DNA of 64,000 nt from positions 34,375 through 98,374 of the forward strand of contig URRP01000002.1 in NCBI GenBank assembly GCA_900550375.1, written 5' to 3'. Under the pieces are notes generated by a model, which did no database searches, had not been told where the DNA came from, and worked only from the letters and a program-made list of their open reading frames with translations. The position numbers were made by a program, and so were the translations under genes. Origin of the DNA: an uncultured Alistipes sp. (lineage in GTDB: Bacteria; Bacteroidota; Bacteroidia; Bacteroidales; Rikenellaceae). This document shows, one piece after another, positions 44,287-53,665 of the stretch (within the stretch, counting starts at the first letter, position 1; each line of letters begins with the position of its first letter).

Positions 44287-45216
44287 CTATTCCGTAGGAG
44301 GATTGGAAACGGCATCCTCGATGGCGATGCGGAAATAAGTCTCCAAGCCCTTTTCTCCCGTGGTCTCGTTGTCGAAGAATTCGATGTTCCACGTCTCCTT
44401 GAAGTAGCTCTCGACGATGGCTAATTTCTCTCTCAGATTGGCTTCGGCGTTGGGATTCTCCGTCGATTTGGCCGCTTCGGTGAGTACGGTCTCCTCAAAC
44501 CACTTTTTCCCGTATACCAGAATGCCTGAAACCATCTCGGCGAAGTCCTCGTCCTTGTTCAGCATCGAATAGTTGGTGATGAAACCCAGACGGCGGGCCT
44601 CGGAGTCATTGAGCAACGTCCAGTTGGAGTTGTAACGACCGGTTGAGATTTTCTGATATTCGGGGCTGAAGAGCTTGGTCTGGTGGAGGATGTGCGTAAA
44701 CTCGTGGACGATGGTGTGGAGCGACTCTTTCAGTTTGGCTTCGTTCGAAGCATCGAAATTGTTGACGTCCAGAAGCAGGATCTTACGTCCGCCCTCGGCC
44801 TGTCCCAGCTTGTAGGAGCCGTTCGAATACTCGGGGCTGCCGACCAATACGATCTTTTTCGGAGAGACCTCCTTGAGGAACTCCTCTCCGCCGGTGGCTT
44901 GGATGTACGGCTCGAACCATACGTCGCGGAGTGCGGCCATCATCGGCTGTACGGCGTCGAATTCGACCGGTACTAACTGTACCTCCGACAGACTGCTGTA
45001 AGCCTGTGCGGCATCCCAGCGGTAGACTACGTCGATGTTGTAGGGCACGGTGTAGTGCTGCTCGAGCCATTTGTCGAGTTCGTTCAGCGGGTACTCTTCT
45101 CCGCCCAGACCCGGGATATAGAGGTCGTCGGCGATCTTCTCCTCTTCGCGGCAGCCGCCCAGAAGCAGGGTGGCTCCGAATACGGCGGCGAGGAATATAT
45201 TGTTGAATCTTTTCAT
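44287..45216 (-). CDS. Putative zinc metallopeptidase lipoprotein (locus 3)
   Basis: 309 residues from ATG 45216 (an earlier in-frame start would lack a sensible signal peptide). Lipobox LLLGGC. The zinc motif HEFTH (HExxH) lies near residue 178 in SLHTIVHEFTHILHQ, with downstream candidate ligands in DEDFAEMVSGILV (Glu). It belongs to the family of putative zinc-binding metallopeptidases found beside SusCD pairs. It lies between SusD (29-base gap) and the DUF4302-like gene. It may trim peptides for import; activity is unproven for this family as far as I recall. Confidence 0.88.
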   Translation of the reverse strand: MKRFNNIFLAAVFGATLLLGGCREEEKIADDLYIPGLGGEEYPLNELDKWLEQHYTVPYNIDVVYRWDAAQAYSSLSEVQLVPVEFDAVQPMMAALRDVWFEPYIQATGGEEFLKEVSPKKIVLVGSPEYSNGSYKLGQAEGGRKILLLDVNNFDASNEAKLKESLHTIVHEFTHILHQTKLFSPEYQKISTGRYNSNWTLLNDSEARRLGFITNYSMLNKDEDFAEMVSGILVYGKKWFEETVLTEAAKSTENPNAEANLREKLAIVESYFKETWNIEFFDNETTGEKGLETYFRIAIEDAVSNPPTE

Positions 45217-45245
45217 CTTTTTCACGATTGTATTAATTGGCCGGT

Positions 45246-46931
45246 TTACCAAGGTTGCGGAATGTTATTCATCGGGTTGGCTTCGACGCCGGCGAGGATC
45301 GCGGTCTGCGGAACCTGCAGGACGCGACGGTCGTCGTCGGGCGTCAGCGTGCTGGTCTGACCGGAGTTGTCGCGGTGCGTGACGGGGATGTTCCAGCGCA
45401 GGATGTCATAATAACGCTGTCCCTCGTAGAGGAATTCGATGCGGCGGAAATCGAGAATCGTCAGAATCAACGCCTTTTGCAGACGACCCTGTTCGTTGTC
45501 GAGGAACCGGTTCTTGTTGAAATCGCTGTTGATGAACGAGTTCGCTCCGTTAAGCTGCGACGAGTAGTAGCTCAGAATCTTGGCTTGGGTGAGCGACGTC
45601 GTGGCGATGTCGAAATCGTCGGCCGGAATACGCAGCTCGATGAAACAGTTCAGGTCGTCGAGCGCTTCGTCGAACTTGCCGGTCATCGCATACGCTTCGG
45701 CGCGTGCCAGCAGCATCTCGTCGCTGCGGAACAGCGGGATTTTGGTATAAGACCGGCCGATGCCCGCCACGATATCCGAATAGTAGAAATCTTGGTAGTA
45801 TTTCTTCAGCACCTTGCCCTTTACGCCGCCGCTGTATCCGTAAACCGTGTCCGAGTAGCTCCAGTCTACACCGGTAGCGTTCTTGGAGGCCAACTTGGTG
45901 ATGACATCCTCGTCGAGCTGATAACGGGTGTAGATATTGGCCATGGTCGTCGACGGAAGAACCGTCATCGGTTCGCTCAGCAGCAGATTGGCATTGCTGC
46001 TGGCCGAGGAGAACTCCTGACCGATCTTGTCGGCATTGTCGTTATAGCTGCCCAGCCTGTTCCAGTTGGTGAGGTAGCTGCGGCAGTAGATGCGGCAGGG
46101 ATCGGAAGCCGAGGGGAAGCGAACGGGCGTCTTGGTGGTCGTATTCGACGTTCCGGGCCGGTCGAAAAGGGTCGGCGTGGGGAAGAACTGATTGACATAA
46201 TAGATCACGTTCTGATAATCGCGCGTGAAGAGTGCCACGCGGGTTGCGAATGCCAGCGCCGATTGGGGGGTGAAGTGGTACTTCGGCTGGTTATAGTCGC
46301 TGGCGCTGCCGACGATCTTCATACCGTCTTCGAGGTCTTGGAGCACCTTGGAAAGCGTCACGGAGACCGTCTCGCGCGAGTAATCGGCATAGGTCGTCTT
46401 CTCCGGGTCGGTAGCGTAGGGAATGCCCGGATTGGTCGACATACTCTCCAGATCGAAGAAATCGGTGTAGAGCGACAATATGCAGAAATGCGCGTAGGCG
46501 CGGCACAACAGCGCCTCGCCGCGCGAGCGGGAGAGCTGCGTGGTCTCGCCCTTCTCCTTTACAAGTTTGTCGATGGCCTCCAGAGCGTGGTTTGCAGCCG
46601 CTATGGCGTTGTAGGCTGCCGACCAGTAGGGTTCGTAGCCGTCCCACACGCCCTCGCCCGCGAGCGAGTATTCACGCCAGCGGAAAGCGTCCTCTTGGAC
46701 GGTGTAGAGCGAATTAACACCGACTAACGATGTACCGTAATCGACGAAGCCGTCGCAGCGTGCATCGACTACCGAGTAGAAGGTAGAGGTCGGATAGGCC
46801 GAGACCAACAGCGCTTCGACTTTTTCCGGCGTATCGATGTAGGTACGGTTATCAGGATCGGTGCCCAGAAAATCGGAACAGCTTGAAAAAACTCCGGCCG
46901 AGGCGATCAGTGCGATAATTATTTTTCTCAT
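45246..46931 (-). CDS. SusD-like lipoprotein (locus 3)
   Basis: 561 residues, signal peptide ending VFSSC. SusD pattern: SRGEALLCRAYAHFCILSLY and, late, LDFRRIEFLYEGQRYYDILRW. Lid protein of the SusC encoded 23 bases upstream in the same operon. Confidence 0.95.
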   Translation of the reverse strand: MRKIIIALIASAGVFSSCSDFLGTDPDNRTYIDTPEKVEALLVSAYPTSTFYSVVDARCDGFVDYGTSLVGVNSLYTVQEDAFRWREYSLAGEGVWDGYEPYWSAAYNAIAAANHALEAIDKLVKEKGETTQLSRSRGEALLCRAYAHFCILSLYTDFFDLESMSTNPGIPYATDPEKTTYADYSRETVSVTLSKVLQDLEDGMKIVGSASDYNQPKYHFTPQSALAFATRVALFTRDYQNVIYYVNQFFPTPTLFDRPGTSNTTTKTPVRFPSASDPCRIYCRSYLTNWNRLGSYNDNADKIGQEFSSASSNANLLLSEPMTVLPSTTMANIYTRYQLDEDVITKLASKNATGVDWSYSDTVYGYSGGVKGKVLKKYYQDFYYSDIVAGIGRSYTKIPLFRSDEMLLARAEAYAMTGKFDEALDDLNCFIELRIPADDFDIATTSLTQAKILSYYSSQLNGANSFINSDFNKNRFLDNEQGRLQKALILTILDFRRIEFLYEGQRYYDILRWNIPVTHRDNSGQTSTLTPDDDRRVLQVPQTAILAGVEANPMNNIPQPW

Positions 46932-46954
46932 ATCTCTTTCTCTTTTTTGCTAAA

Positions 46955-49900
46955 TTAGAAACCGAGGTTCAGCGACAGCGTGAACTGCGTGGTGGTCGGC
47001 ATGGCCACACCGCCCGTGTTGTAGAACTCAGGGTCGCGGCCGTGAAGCGCCTTGTCCGAATAGATCAGCCACGGGTCCTTGACTGTAAGACGGACGCTGG
47101 CGGTCTTGAAGAAGCGGCTTTTGCTGATCCAGTCCGACGAGAAATCGTAATTGAGCGATACGCTTTTCAGACGGATGAAGTCGCCTTTGGCTACCCGCTG
47201 GCCGGTGTAGTTATAGGAGGCGTAGGTACCCGAATCGGTGATCGAGATCGAGGAATGCACGTAGTCGGGGATGGCGGGAACGCCGTTGTCGCCCGACATG
47301 ACGTAACGGTCTTTGAACTCGTTCGTCAAAGCGGTCAGGTCGCCGTAGGACATGCTGAAGATCGGGTCGAGACGAATTACGTTGCCTGCCTGAAAGGTAA
47401 AGAAGGCGTTCAGCGAGAGGTTCTTATAGCGGACCGTGGTGTTGAAACCGCCCGTCCATTTCGGGTCGACCTGTCCCTCGTAGATCAGGTAGTCGGTATC
47501 CGTACCCTGCTTGTCGATCTCCTTGGTGACCTCGCCCTTCTCGTTGATGAACAACGGAATACCCGTGCCGGGTTCGAGACCGGCGTAGGGGATCGAGAAG
47601 AGGCTGCTTACGGGATAGCCGTTCTTGTTGCCGCCTTCGTTGCGAATCAGCTCGTTGGTCTGCGTCAGGTTCTTCGTGTTCTTGATCTGGTTCCACGTAT
47701 AACCGAGGATTAAGTTGCCCGACCATGTCCAGTCTTTCGAACGGATGAACGTTCCGCCCAGCGTGATGTCGTAGCCGTGCGAATCGAGGTCGGCGTAGTT
47801 GGCGTATTTCCAGAACTCACCGCCGATACCCGACGTCTTGACCGTGGCGATCAGGTCGAAGCCCTTGCGGTTGAAGTAGTCGAACGAGAAGTTCATCCGG
47901 TTGTTGAACAGCGTAACGTCCAAACCGGCGTTGAACTGGTAGCTCTTCTCCCATGTCAGGTCGGAGTTTTCCAACGCCTCGATGTAGATCTGGTTCTCGC
48001 TGTGGCCCGGGTTGAAGGACTGCTGGTTGCGGAAAACCACGCCGGCACTGGCCATCGAAGGCATGGAGGCCGTCAGACCGTAGCTGGCGCGAAGACTCAG
48101 CACGTCGACCCACTCGGAGGCGTTCTCCATGAACGATTCGTTCTGGATGTTCCACTTGGCACCGAAGTTCCATGTGGGCAGCCAGCGCTTGTCGGCGCTT
48201 TTACCCAGCGCATTCGAACCGTCGACGCGGACCGTGGCCGAGAGCGAGTATTTGCGGTCGAACGAGTAGTCGGCATTGGCGTATGCGGCTACGAAGCGGT
48301 CGAAGATCTCTTCGGCGGAGTAGAGGTCGGTCTTGCGGTCGGCCATCATGCGGTAGAAGTTGGGATCGTTGTAGACCACGCCGCCCATCTTATATTGGTA
48401 GCCGGGCTGCGTTGCGGAGGTGATGCGGCGGTCGGTGTACTTGATCTGCATACCGGCCAGTGCATTCAGCTCGTGCATGTGGGCGCCGTCCCAAATCTTG
48501 TTGTAGTTGAGCGAGTAACGCATGTCGTAGTTGAGCATACGGTAGTTGTTCGTGTTGTAGAAACCTCCCAGCGGCAGTACGACCAGCGGCTCGGCATTGA
48601 GGTCCTCCGTATTGTGCCACAGATAGGGGTTGTTTTGCTTGATCGTCGAATTGCCGTCGGCGCGGTAGGCGTTGGCGACGTTCGAATCCTCCGTAATCTT
48701 GTGCAGCTGGTCGCTCTTCACATAACGGAGCGCTCCCGTGAAGTTGAATCTCAGATCCTTGAGGATCGACCAGTTGAATTCGCCCTGCAGCTTGGCGTCC
48801 ACCACGTTCAGCTCGATCTGGTTGTTGGCCAGCTCGTTGAAGATGTTGAACGGAGCGTAGTTCATCTGAACGTACTCCAGATTGCCGTTGTCGTCGTAGG
48901 GACGCACGGCACGCGACGTGTTCAGCGCGTAGCTGAAGGGGTTGATGTCGAATTCACGCGACCATTCGCCCGTCACCGAGTTGATTTTACGCGAATAGGA
49001 ACCCGGAGCCTTCTGGTCGCGGAATGAAGCGACGGCCTGTACGCCGACCGAAATCTTCTCGCTCACGGTGTAGTCGTTGCGGAAGTTCAGCGTGTAACGG
49101 CTCACCTCGTCGGCGACCGACCAGCCGTCGTCGCGCAGGAAACCGATCGAAGCGTAGGTACGCGACTTGTCGGAGCCCGTCGAGATGCTCAGCGTGTGTT
49201 CCTGCTGAAGGTTGTGCGTGAAGAGTTCGTCGAACCAGTCGGTGTTGGCCTTGGCGTATTTAAGCAGGAAGGCCTCGCGTGCGATACGCGTGTTGGCCAG
49301 ACCGAATTTGCCGGTATCCTTGTTGTAGGTCGAAATGGACTTCCACATCAAACCGTAGGGACCGTAGCTCGACGAGTTGAGAATACTCTCGTTGAGCATA
49401 CCCTTGCGGGCGATCTCCGACGTGATGGCCATCTGGTCGGCCGAGTTCAGAATATCGTAGTTCGAATAGCGGGGTTTTGTGCGGATCGTGAAGTTGCCCG
49501 TGTAGTTGATGCGCGGTGCCCCCTTCTTACCCTTCTTGGTGGTGATGACCACCACGCCGTTCATGGCGCGGGCGCCGTAGAGGGCCGTTGCCGAGGCGTC
49601 TTTCAGAATGTCGAAGGTCTCGATATCCGATGCGTTGATGCCGGCCACCGACGAACCCAGCAGGGTCGTGGGGTCGCCCGACGACAACTGGTCGTTGGAG
49701 ATGTTGACCACATCTTCGAGCACGACGCCGTCGACTACCCACAGCGGCTTGTTCTCGCCGCTGAGCGACGTGACACCGCGGATACGTACTTTGGGGGCGC
49801 TACCGAAGGTACTCGAAACGTTCTGTACCGATACGCCGGCCACCTGTCCCTCGAGCATACGGCTCACGTCCGTAACGCCCGCAATGGCGACGTCGTCGGC

Positions 49901-50281
49901 CGAAATCTTGACCGACGAACCGGTGAAACTCTCTTTCTTTGCGTTCTTGAAACCCGTTACGACGACATCGTCGATGCCGATGGCCGATTTCTTCAACTTG
50001 ATGTTGATTACGTGATTTTTGCCGACCGTTACGTTCAGGGTTTCGTACCCCACGTAGGTGAACGTCAGCACCGGATGCTCGCCTGCGGAAGCGGGAACCG
50101 GAAGTACGTAAGTACCGTCTACGAGCGTTGCCACACCCGTCGTCGTACCGATCATGACGGTGGCGCCGATGATCGGCTGTCCGTCTTCGGCATCAACAAC
50201 CTTTCCCGAAATCTTTATCTGTGCAAACGTCGCGCTGACGCTACCCAGACAGAATACGAGCAGTAGTAAAAATTTTCTCAT
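46955..50281 (-). CDS. SusC-like TonB-dependent transporter (locus 3)
   Basis: 1108 residues from ATG 50281; a TTG six bases earlier is not needed. Signal peptide ending ATFAQ, carboxypeptidase-like domain (about 24-100), TonB-box-like IDDVVVTGF, plug (about 115-235, VRIRGVTSLSGENKPLWVVDG) and a barrel. No STN domain, so no FecR link. Neighbours suggest peptide import. Its upstream region carries a consensus -7 box with a nine-base G run where the -33 element should lie, so its transcription may be phase variable. Confidence 0.95.
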   Translation of the reverse strand: MRKFLLLLVFCLGSVSATFAQIKISGKVVDAEDGQPIIGATVMIGTTTGVATLVDGTYVLPVPASAGEHPVLTFTYVGYETLNVTVGKNHVINIKLKKSAIGIDDVVVTGFKNAKKESFTGSSVKISADDVAIAGVTDVSRMLEGQVAGVSVQNVSSTFGSAPKVRIRGVTSLSGENKPLWVVDGVVLEDVVNISNDQLSSGDPTTLLGSSVAGINASDIETFDILKDASATALYGARAMNGVVVITTKKGKKGAPRINYTGNFTIRTKPRYSNYDILNSADQMAITSEIARKGMLNESILNSSSYGPYGLMWKSISTYNKDTGKFGLANTRIAREAFLLKYAKANTDWFDELFTHNLQQEHTLSISTGSDKSRTYASIGFLRDDGWSVADEVSRYTLNFRNDYTVSEKISVGVQAVASFRDQKAPGSYSRKINSVTGEWSREFDINPFSYALNTSRAVRPYDDNGNLEYVQMNYAPFNIFNELANNQIELNVVDAKLQGEFNWSILKDLRFNFTGALRYVKSDQLHKITEDSNVANAYRADGNSTIKQNNPYLWHNTEDLNAEPLVVLPLGGFYNTNNYRMLNYDMRYSLNYNKIWDGAHMHELNALAGMQIKYTDRRITSATQPGYQYKMGGVVYNDPNFYRMMADRKTDLYSAEEIFDRFVAAYANADYSFDRKYSLSATVRVDGSNALGKSADKRWLPTWNFGAKWNIQNESFMENASEWVDVLSLRASYGLTASMPSMASAGVVFRNQQSFNPGHSENQIYIEALENSDLTWEKSYQFNAGLDVTLFNNRMNFSFDYFNRKGFDLIATVKTSGIGGEFWKYANYADLDSHGYDITLGGTFIRSKDWTWSGNLILGYTWNQIKNTKNLTQTNELIRNEGGNKNGYPVSSLFSIPYAGLEPGTGIPLFINEKGEVTKEIDKQGTDTDYLIYEGQVDPKWTGGFNTTVRYKNLSLNAFFTFQAGNVIRLDPIFSMSYGDLTALTNEFKDRYVMSGDNGVPAIPDYVHSSISITDSGTYASYNYTGQRVAKGDFIRLKSVSLNYDFSSDWISKSRFFKTASVRLTVKDPWLIYSDKALHGRDPEFYNTGGVAMPTTTQFTLSLNLGF

Positions 50282-50409
50282 GCGCAAAAATAGTTAATAT
50301 TGTATTCGTCTTTTGTTGCCTGTTTCTTCGTTTGGGTGAATCGTTTTGCGTTATGCGCATCGTCTTTTCACCGCTTTCAGGAGCTTATATGCATACTATA
50401 TGTAGTCGA

Positions 50410-50446
50410 CAAAGATAGGTATTTTTTTATTACCCCCCCCCGCAAT
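50410..50446 (-). promoter_or_regulatory. Promoter region of locus 3 with a G9 tract at the spacer/-33 position
   Basis: Minus strand: TATCTTTG at 50417-50410 is an exact -7 box. The plus-strand C9 run at 50433-50441 begins 15 bases upstream of it, covering the position where -33 TTTG should be. The nearest near-match, ATTG at 50446-50443, is 25 bases from the -7 box. A change in tract length would alter promoter spacing. The -7 box is well supported; the switch is inference. The remaining part of the gap (50447-50660) is AT-rich with no gene. Confidence 0.55.
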
Positions 50447-50662
50447 AGTAGGAATTTTTTCTGAGTTTTTTTAAATTGATAATACAGTGATTGGAATTTA
50501 TTTGATAAAATTGTAATTCGTAAGTAAATTACGGATATAAATTGCGGACTGTAATTAAAATTACATATCGACCGGAAAACTCGTTGGATAAAGGTCCCTC
50601 GACCGGAGGATGAATTGAAAATGTGTCGGTTAGGGGAGCAGGCTTTCGGCCGATAAAGCGGA

Positions 50663-50691
50663 TTCTGCTCCGAAATTCATTCGGAGCAGAA
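50663..50691 (-). terminator. Hairpin after ruvC
   Basis: TTCTGCTCCGAA/TTCGGAGCAGAA, a 12-bp perfect stem with a 5-base loop, six bases beyond the ruvC stop on the minus strand. The T run after it is weak. Confidence 0.55.
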
Positions 50692-50696
50692 CCGAA

Positions 50697-51323
50697 TCAG
50701 TGTTTGAGTTCGCGGTCGGGATTCTCCTTAAGAAATTTTTCCCACGACTTGCTGCCGCGTGCCGAGACGGCTTTACGGCCGCCGCCGAGTCCTTTGTTCC
50801 GTTCTTCGCCCAATGCGGGGTTGAGCGGATTGCACGACATGAAGTAGTGGCAGAGTGCGACGGCCATACCGTCGGTTTCGTCGAGTTTCTTGGGGGTGTA
50901 GTCGATGCCCAAGATGCGGGTGACGAGTGCCGCTACCTGCTCCTTGGCCGCCGAACCTCCGCCCGTGATGCACTGTTTGATGCGGCTCGGGGCGTACTCG
51001 AAGACGGGGACGTCGCGGCAGAGCGCGGCGGCCATCGCCACGCCCTGCGCACGCCCCAGTTTGAGCATACTCTGTACGTTCTCCCCGAAGAAGGGCGATT
51101 CGAGCGCCACCTCGCGCGGGGCGTACTCGTCGACGAGCGCCCCCACGCGGTCGAAGATGCGGCGCAGCTTGGCATAGGGGTCTTTCAGCTTGTGGAGGTC
51201 GATGGCTCCCATGACCACCGAGCGCGGTTCGCGCCCCGTGACCTCGACGACGCCGTACCCCATATAGTTGGTTCCCGGGTCGATCCCCATGATGCGGTAG
51301 GACTCTTTGTTCGGTGCAGGCAT
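50697..51323 (-). CDS. ruvC: Holliday junction endonuclease RuvC
   Basis: Resolves Holliday junctions as a dimer with RuvAB. 208 residues, about 20-30 longer than most because of a basic C-terminal tail. Catalytic acids are seen in MGIDPGTNYMGYGVV (first Asp), VALESPFFG (Glu) and the late DETDGMAVALCHY (Asp). It ends a run of minus-strand housekeeping genes; the TlpA-like gene upstream ends 13 bases before it starts. Confidence 0.95.
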   Translation of the reverse strand: MPAPNKESYRIMGIDPGTNYMGYGVVEVTGREPRSVVMGAIDLHKLKDPYAKLRRIFDRVGALVDEYAPREVALESPFFGENVQSMLKLGRAQGVAMAAALCRDVPVFEYAPSRIKQCITGGGSAAKEQVAALVTRILGIDYTPKKLDETDGMAVALCHYFMSCNPLNPALGEERNKGLGGGRKAVSARGSKSWEKFLKENPDRELKH

Positions 51324-51336
51324 TTCGGCGGGTATA

Positions 51337-52407
51337 TTATTGTCCGAGCAGTTTTTCGATCTCGTCGACGGGGATGTGCGAGGCTCTGCCCCATGCTGTT
51401 CGGGCGATGATCCGCCCGTCGGAACAGCGGATCAGCACGTAGGAAGGGAGGCTCTGGATGCCGTAACTTTCGAATCCCGTCTGCCAGCCGTCGAGGTTGC
51501 TGACGTTGATCCACGGCATCTGCTTCTTCTCGATGGCGCGGAGCCACGCTTCGCGCTGACTGTCGAGCGAGACGCCGACGATCTCCAGCCCTGCCGAGCG
51601 GTATTTCTCGTAGAGTTGCTTCAGATGGTCCATCTCGCCCATGCAGGGGCCGCACCACGAGGCCCAGAAATCGACCAGCACGCACTTGTTGGCCGGATTC
51701 TCCACCGCCTGCCGCAGCGACAGCGTATCGCCTGCGGGTGTCGGCGCCGTGATGTCGCAGTAGGGTTGGCCCACGTCGGTGCGCAGATATTGTTCGATCT
51801 GCGGCCGCAGGTAACGGCGAATCATGTAGTGCTGCTGCATCGGCTCGCTGAGAAGATTGATCGCATCGAGTATCTGCTGCGCCGAGCGGAAATAGGTCGT
51901 GTAACGGTTGAGAATGCGCACGGCGAGGAAGTTGTCGGCATTATTGACGACGGTGCGGTAGGTGTAGTCGTATTTTTCTTCCAGAATAGCTTCCCAATGC
52001 TCCTTATTCCCACGGACGGCATTCATTCGTTCGGAAAAGTTTCTCATCTGATCTTGGAATCGCGCGAGCGAATCGTTGAGCGGGCTGGTGGCGGCGAACG
52101 ATTTCTTGTCGGCCAGCGTCCCTTCGATATGGATCGGTGCGTTTTCGAGGATGAAGGAGGTGAACGACTTGCGGCCGTCGGTCGACAGATAGCCTAACGT
52201 CGAGTGTGCCGCTTTGCCTTTGAAGGTAAAGCGGCCGTTCTCCACGCGGGCCGAGTCCAGCACGACGAGGTCGGCGGGATAATCCTCTGCGGTGCAGAGA
52301 TAGACGGTCGGTTGTTCCAGATCGGAAATGCTGCCGGTCAGGGTGTAGCCGGAATTGCAGCCGACCAGCGTGATGACGGTCAGTGCGAGCAGTGAGGTGG
52401 GCTTCAT
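51337..52407 (-). CDS. TlpA-like thioredoxin-fold lipoprotein, copy 1
   Basis: 356 residues, lipobox ITLVGC. An N-terminal DUF4369-type beta domain (about 20-110), a helical middle, and a C-terminal thioredoxin domain with the active site ASWCGPC near 249-255. Periplasmic disulfide reductase or isomerase of the TlpA/ResA kind. It is the most divergent of three tandem paralogues; the helical middle differs most. Confidence 0.9.
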   Translation of the reverse strand: MKPTSLLALTVITLVGCNSGYTLTGSISDLEQPTVYLCTAEDYPADLVVLDSARVENGRFTFKGKAAHSTLGYLSTDGRKSFTSFILENAPIHIEGTLADKKSFAATSPLNDSLARFQDQMRNFSERMNAVRGNKEHWEAILEEKYDYTYRTVVNNADNFLAVRILNRYTTYFRSAQQILDAINLLSEPMQQHYMIRRYLRPQIEQYLRTDVGQPYCDITAPTPAGDTLSLRQAVENPANKCVLVDFWASWCGPCMGEMDHLKQLYEKYRSAGLEIVGVSLDSQREAWLRAIEKKQMPWINVSNLDGWQTGFESYGIQSLPSYVLIRCSDGRIIARTAWGRASHIPVDEIEKLLGQ

Positions 52408-52538
52408 AAGGTCGGTTTTTTAGGCATTGTTTCGGTTTGTCGGCGGATTGGGTCGGAATCTGCCGGTGGGTTCGGTTTTGAGGCAGCTGCGGGATCGGCG
52501 CATCCGGCCGAAGCGAACGAAGCTTCGGCCACCGCAGT

Positions 52539-53594
52539 TTATTTTCCGAGCAGCGCTTCGAGTTTTTCGCCGAGCGCAGCACCGCGCAGATGCGTGGCGA
52601 CGATCTGCCCGTCGGAGGTGCGGATCAGGTAGTTGGAGGGGATGCTCTCCACGGCGTAGTCGAGGGCCGCAGGGCTTTCGAATCCTTTGAGATCGCAGAC
52701 CTGAATCCACTTCATCTGCTTCTCGGCGACGGTATTCAGCCAAGCGTCGCGCTCGGTGTCGAGCGATACGGCGTAGATTTCGAATCCCTTCTTGCGGTAG
52801 GTCTCGTAATCGGCTTTCAGATAGGGAATTTCCATCAGGCAGGGACCGCACCACGAAGCCCAGAAATCGATGAGGACGTATTTGTTGGCGGGATTCTCGA
52901 CGACGGACTTGAGTGTCACCGGTTCGTTGCCGGCATCCGGCGCGACGATGTCGGTGTAGGGTTGTCCCACAGCCGTGCGGAGCCGCTGCTCCATGACGTT
53001 GCGCAGGTCGGTCAGTTCGGTACGCTGCTGCCACTCGGCGGGAAAGCGGTCGATCTCGTCGATCACCTCCTGCGGCGTGAAGAACATCGAACCCGTCTCG
53101 GCCAGTACGATCATGCCGCAGATGTTGCCGCGGTTGCGGTCGATGGTCTCGCGCATCCGTTGTTTGTAGCGGTCGACCAGCAGCTCCTTGTCGGCCTCCA
53201 GCTCGGTGACGCCGTAGGCTTCGCCGGTGTCGTAGGTCAACTCGTTGAAGGTGTTCATCGCTTCGTTGGCCTCTGTTCCGGTCGGATAGACTTCATTGGG
53301 ATTGTAGAGGTTGCCCGTGATCGCGATCTTGGCGTTTTCGAGGAAGAAGCGCACGAACGGCTGCTCCTTGTCCTTGCTCAAATAGGCGACTTCGGGCAGT
53401 GTGGTCTTGCCCGTGAAGGTGAAGACGCCCGCTTCGACTTTGGCCGAATCGACGACGTTGTGCGTGCCGTTGAAGGTAATCAGATAGACGTAGGGCGATT
53501 CCAGACCCTCGACGTTGCCGCGAATCGTGTAACCGTCCGACGAACAGCCGCCCAGCAGGAGCAGCGTGGCTGCGAATGTGTAAATGCGTTTCAT
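52539..53594 (-). CDS. TlpA-like thioredoxin-fold lipoprotein, copy 2
   Basis: 351 residues, lipobox LLLGGC, DUF4369-type N-terminal domain (SDGYTIRGNVEGLESPYVYL) and C-terminal thioredoxin domain with ASWCGPC. It is close to copy 3: same length, same DGYTIRG start, the same IRTSDGQIVAT strand and EALLGK ending. This indicates a recent duplication. Same probable role as copy 1. Confidence 0.9.
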   Translation of the reverse strand: MKRIYTFAATLLLLGGCSSDGYTIRGNVEGLESPYVYLITFNGTHNVVDSAKVEAGVFTFTGKTTLPEVAYLSKDKEQPFVRFFLENAKIAITGNLYNPNEVYPTGTEANEAMNTFNELTYDTGEAYGVTELEADKELLVDRYKQRMRETIDRNRGNICGMIVLAETGSMFFTPQEVIDEIDRFPAEWQQRTELTDLRNVMEQRLRTAVGQPYTDIVAPDAGNEPVTLKSVVENPANKYVLIDFWASWCGPCLMEIPYLKADYETYRKKGFEIYAVSLDTERDAWLNTVAEKQMKWIQVCDLKGFESPAALDYAVESIPSNYLIRTSDGQIVATHLRGAALGEKLEALLGK

Positions 53595-53665
53595 GGTAAG
53601 TTTATAAGTTCGGGTTGAAACGGCCGACCGCTTTGCGGCCGGCCGCTGTTACGGATGAAGATCGG

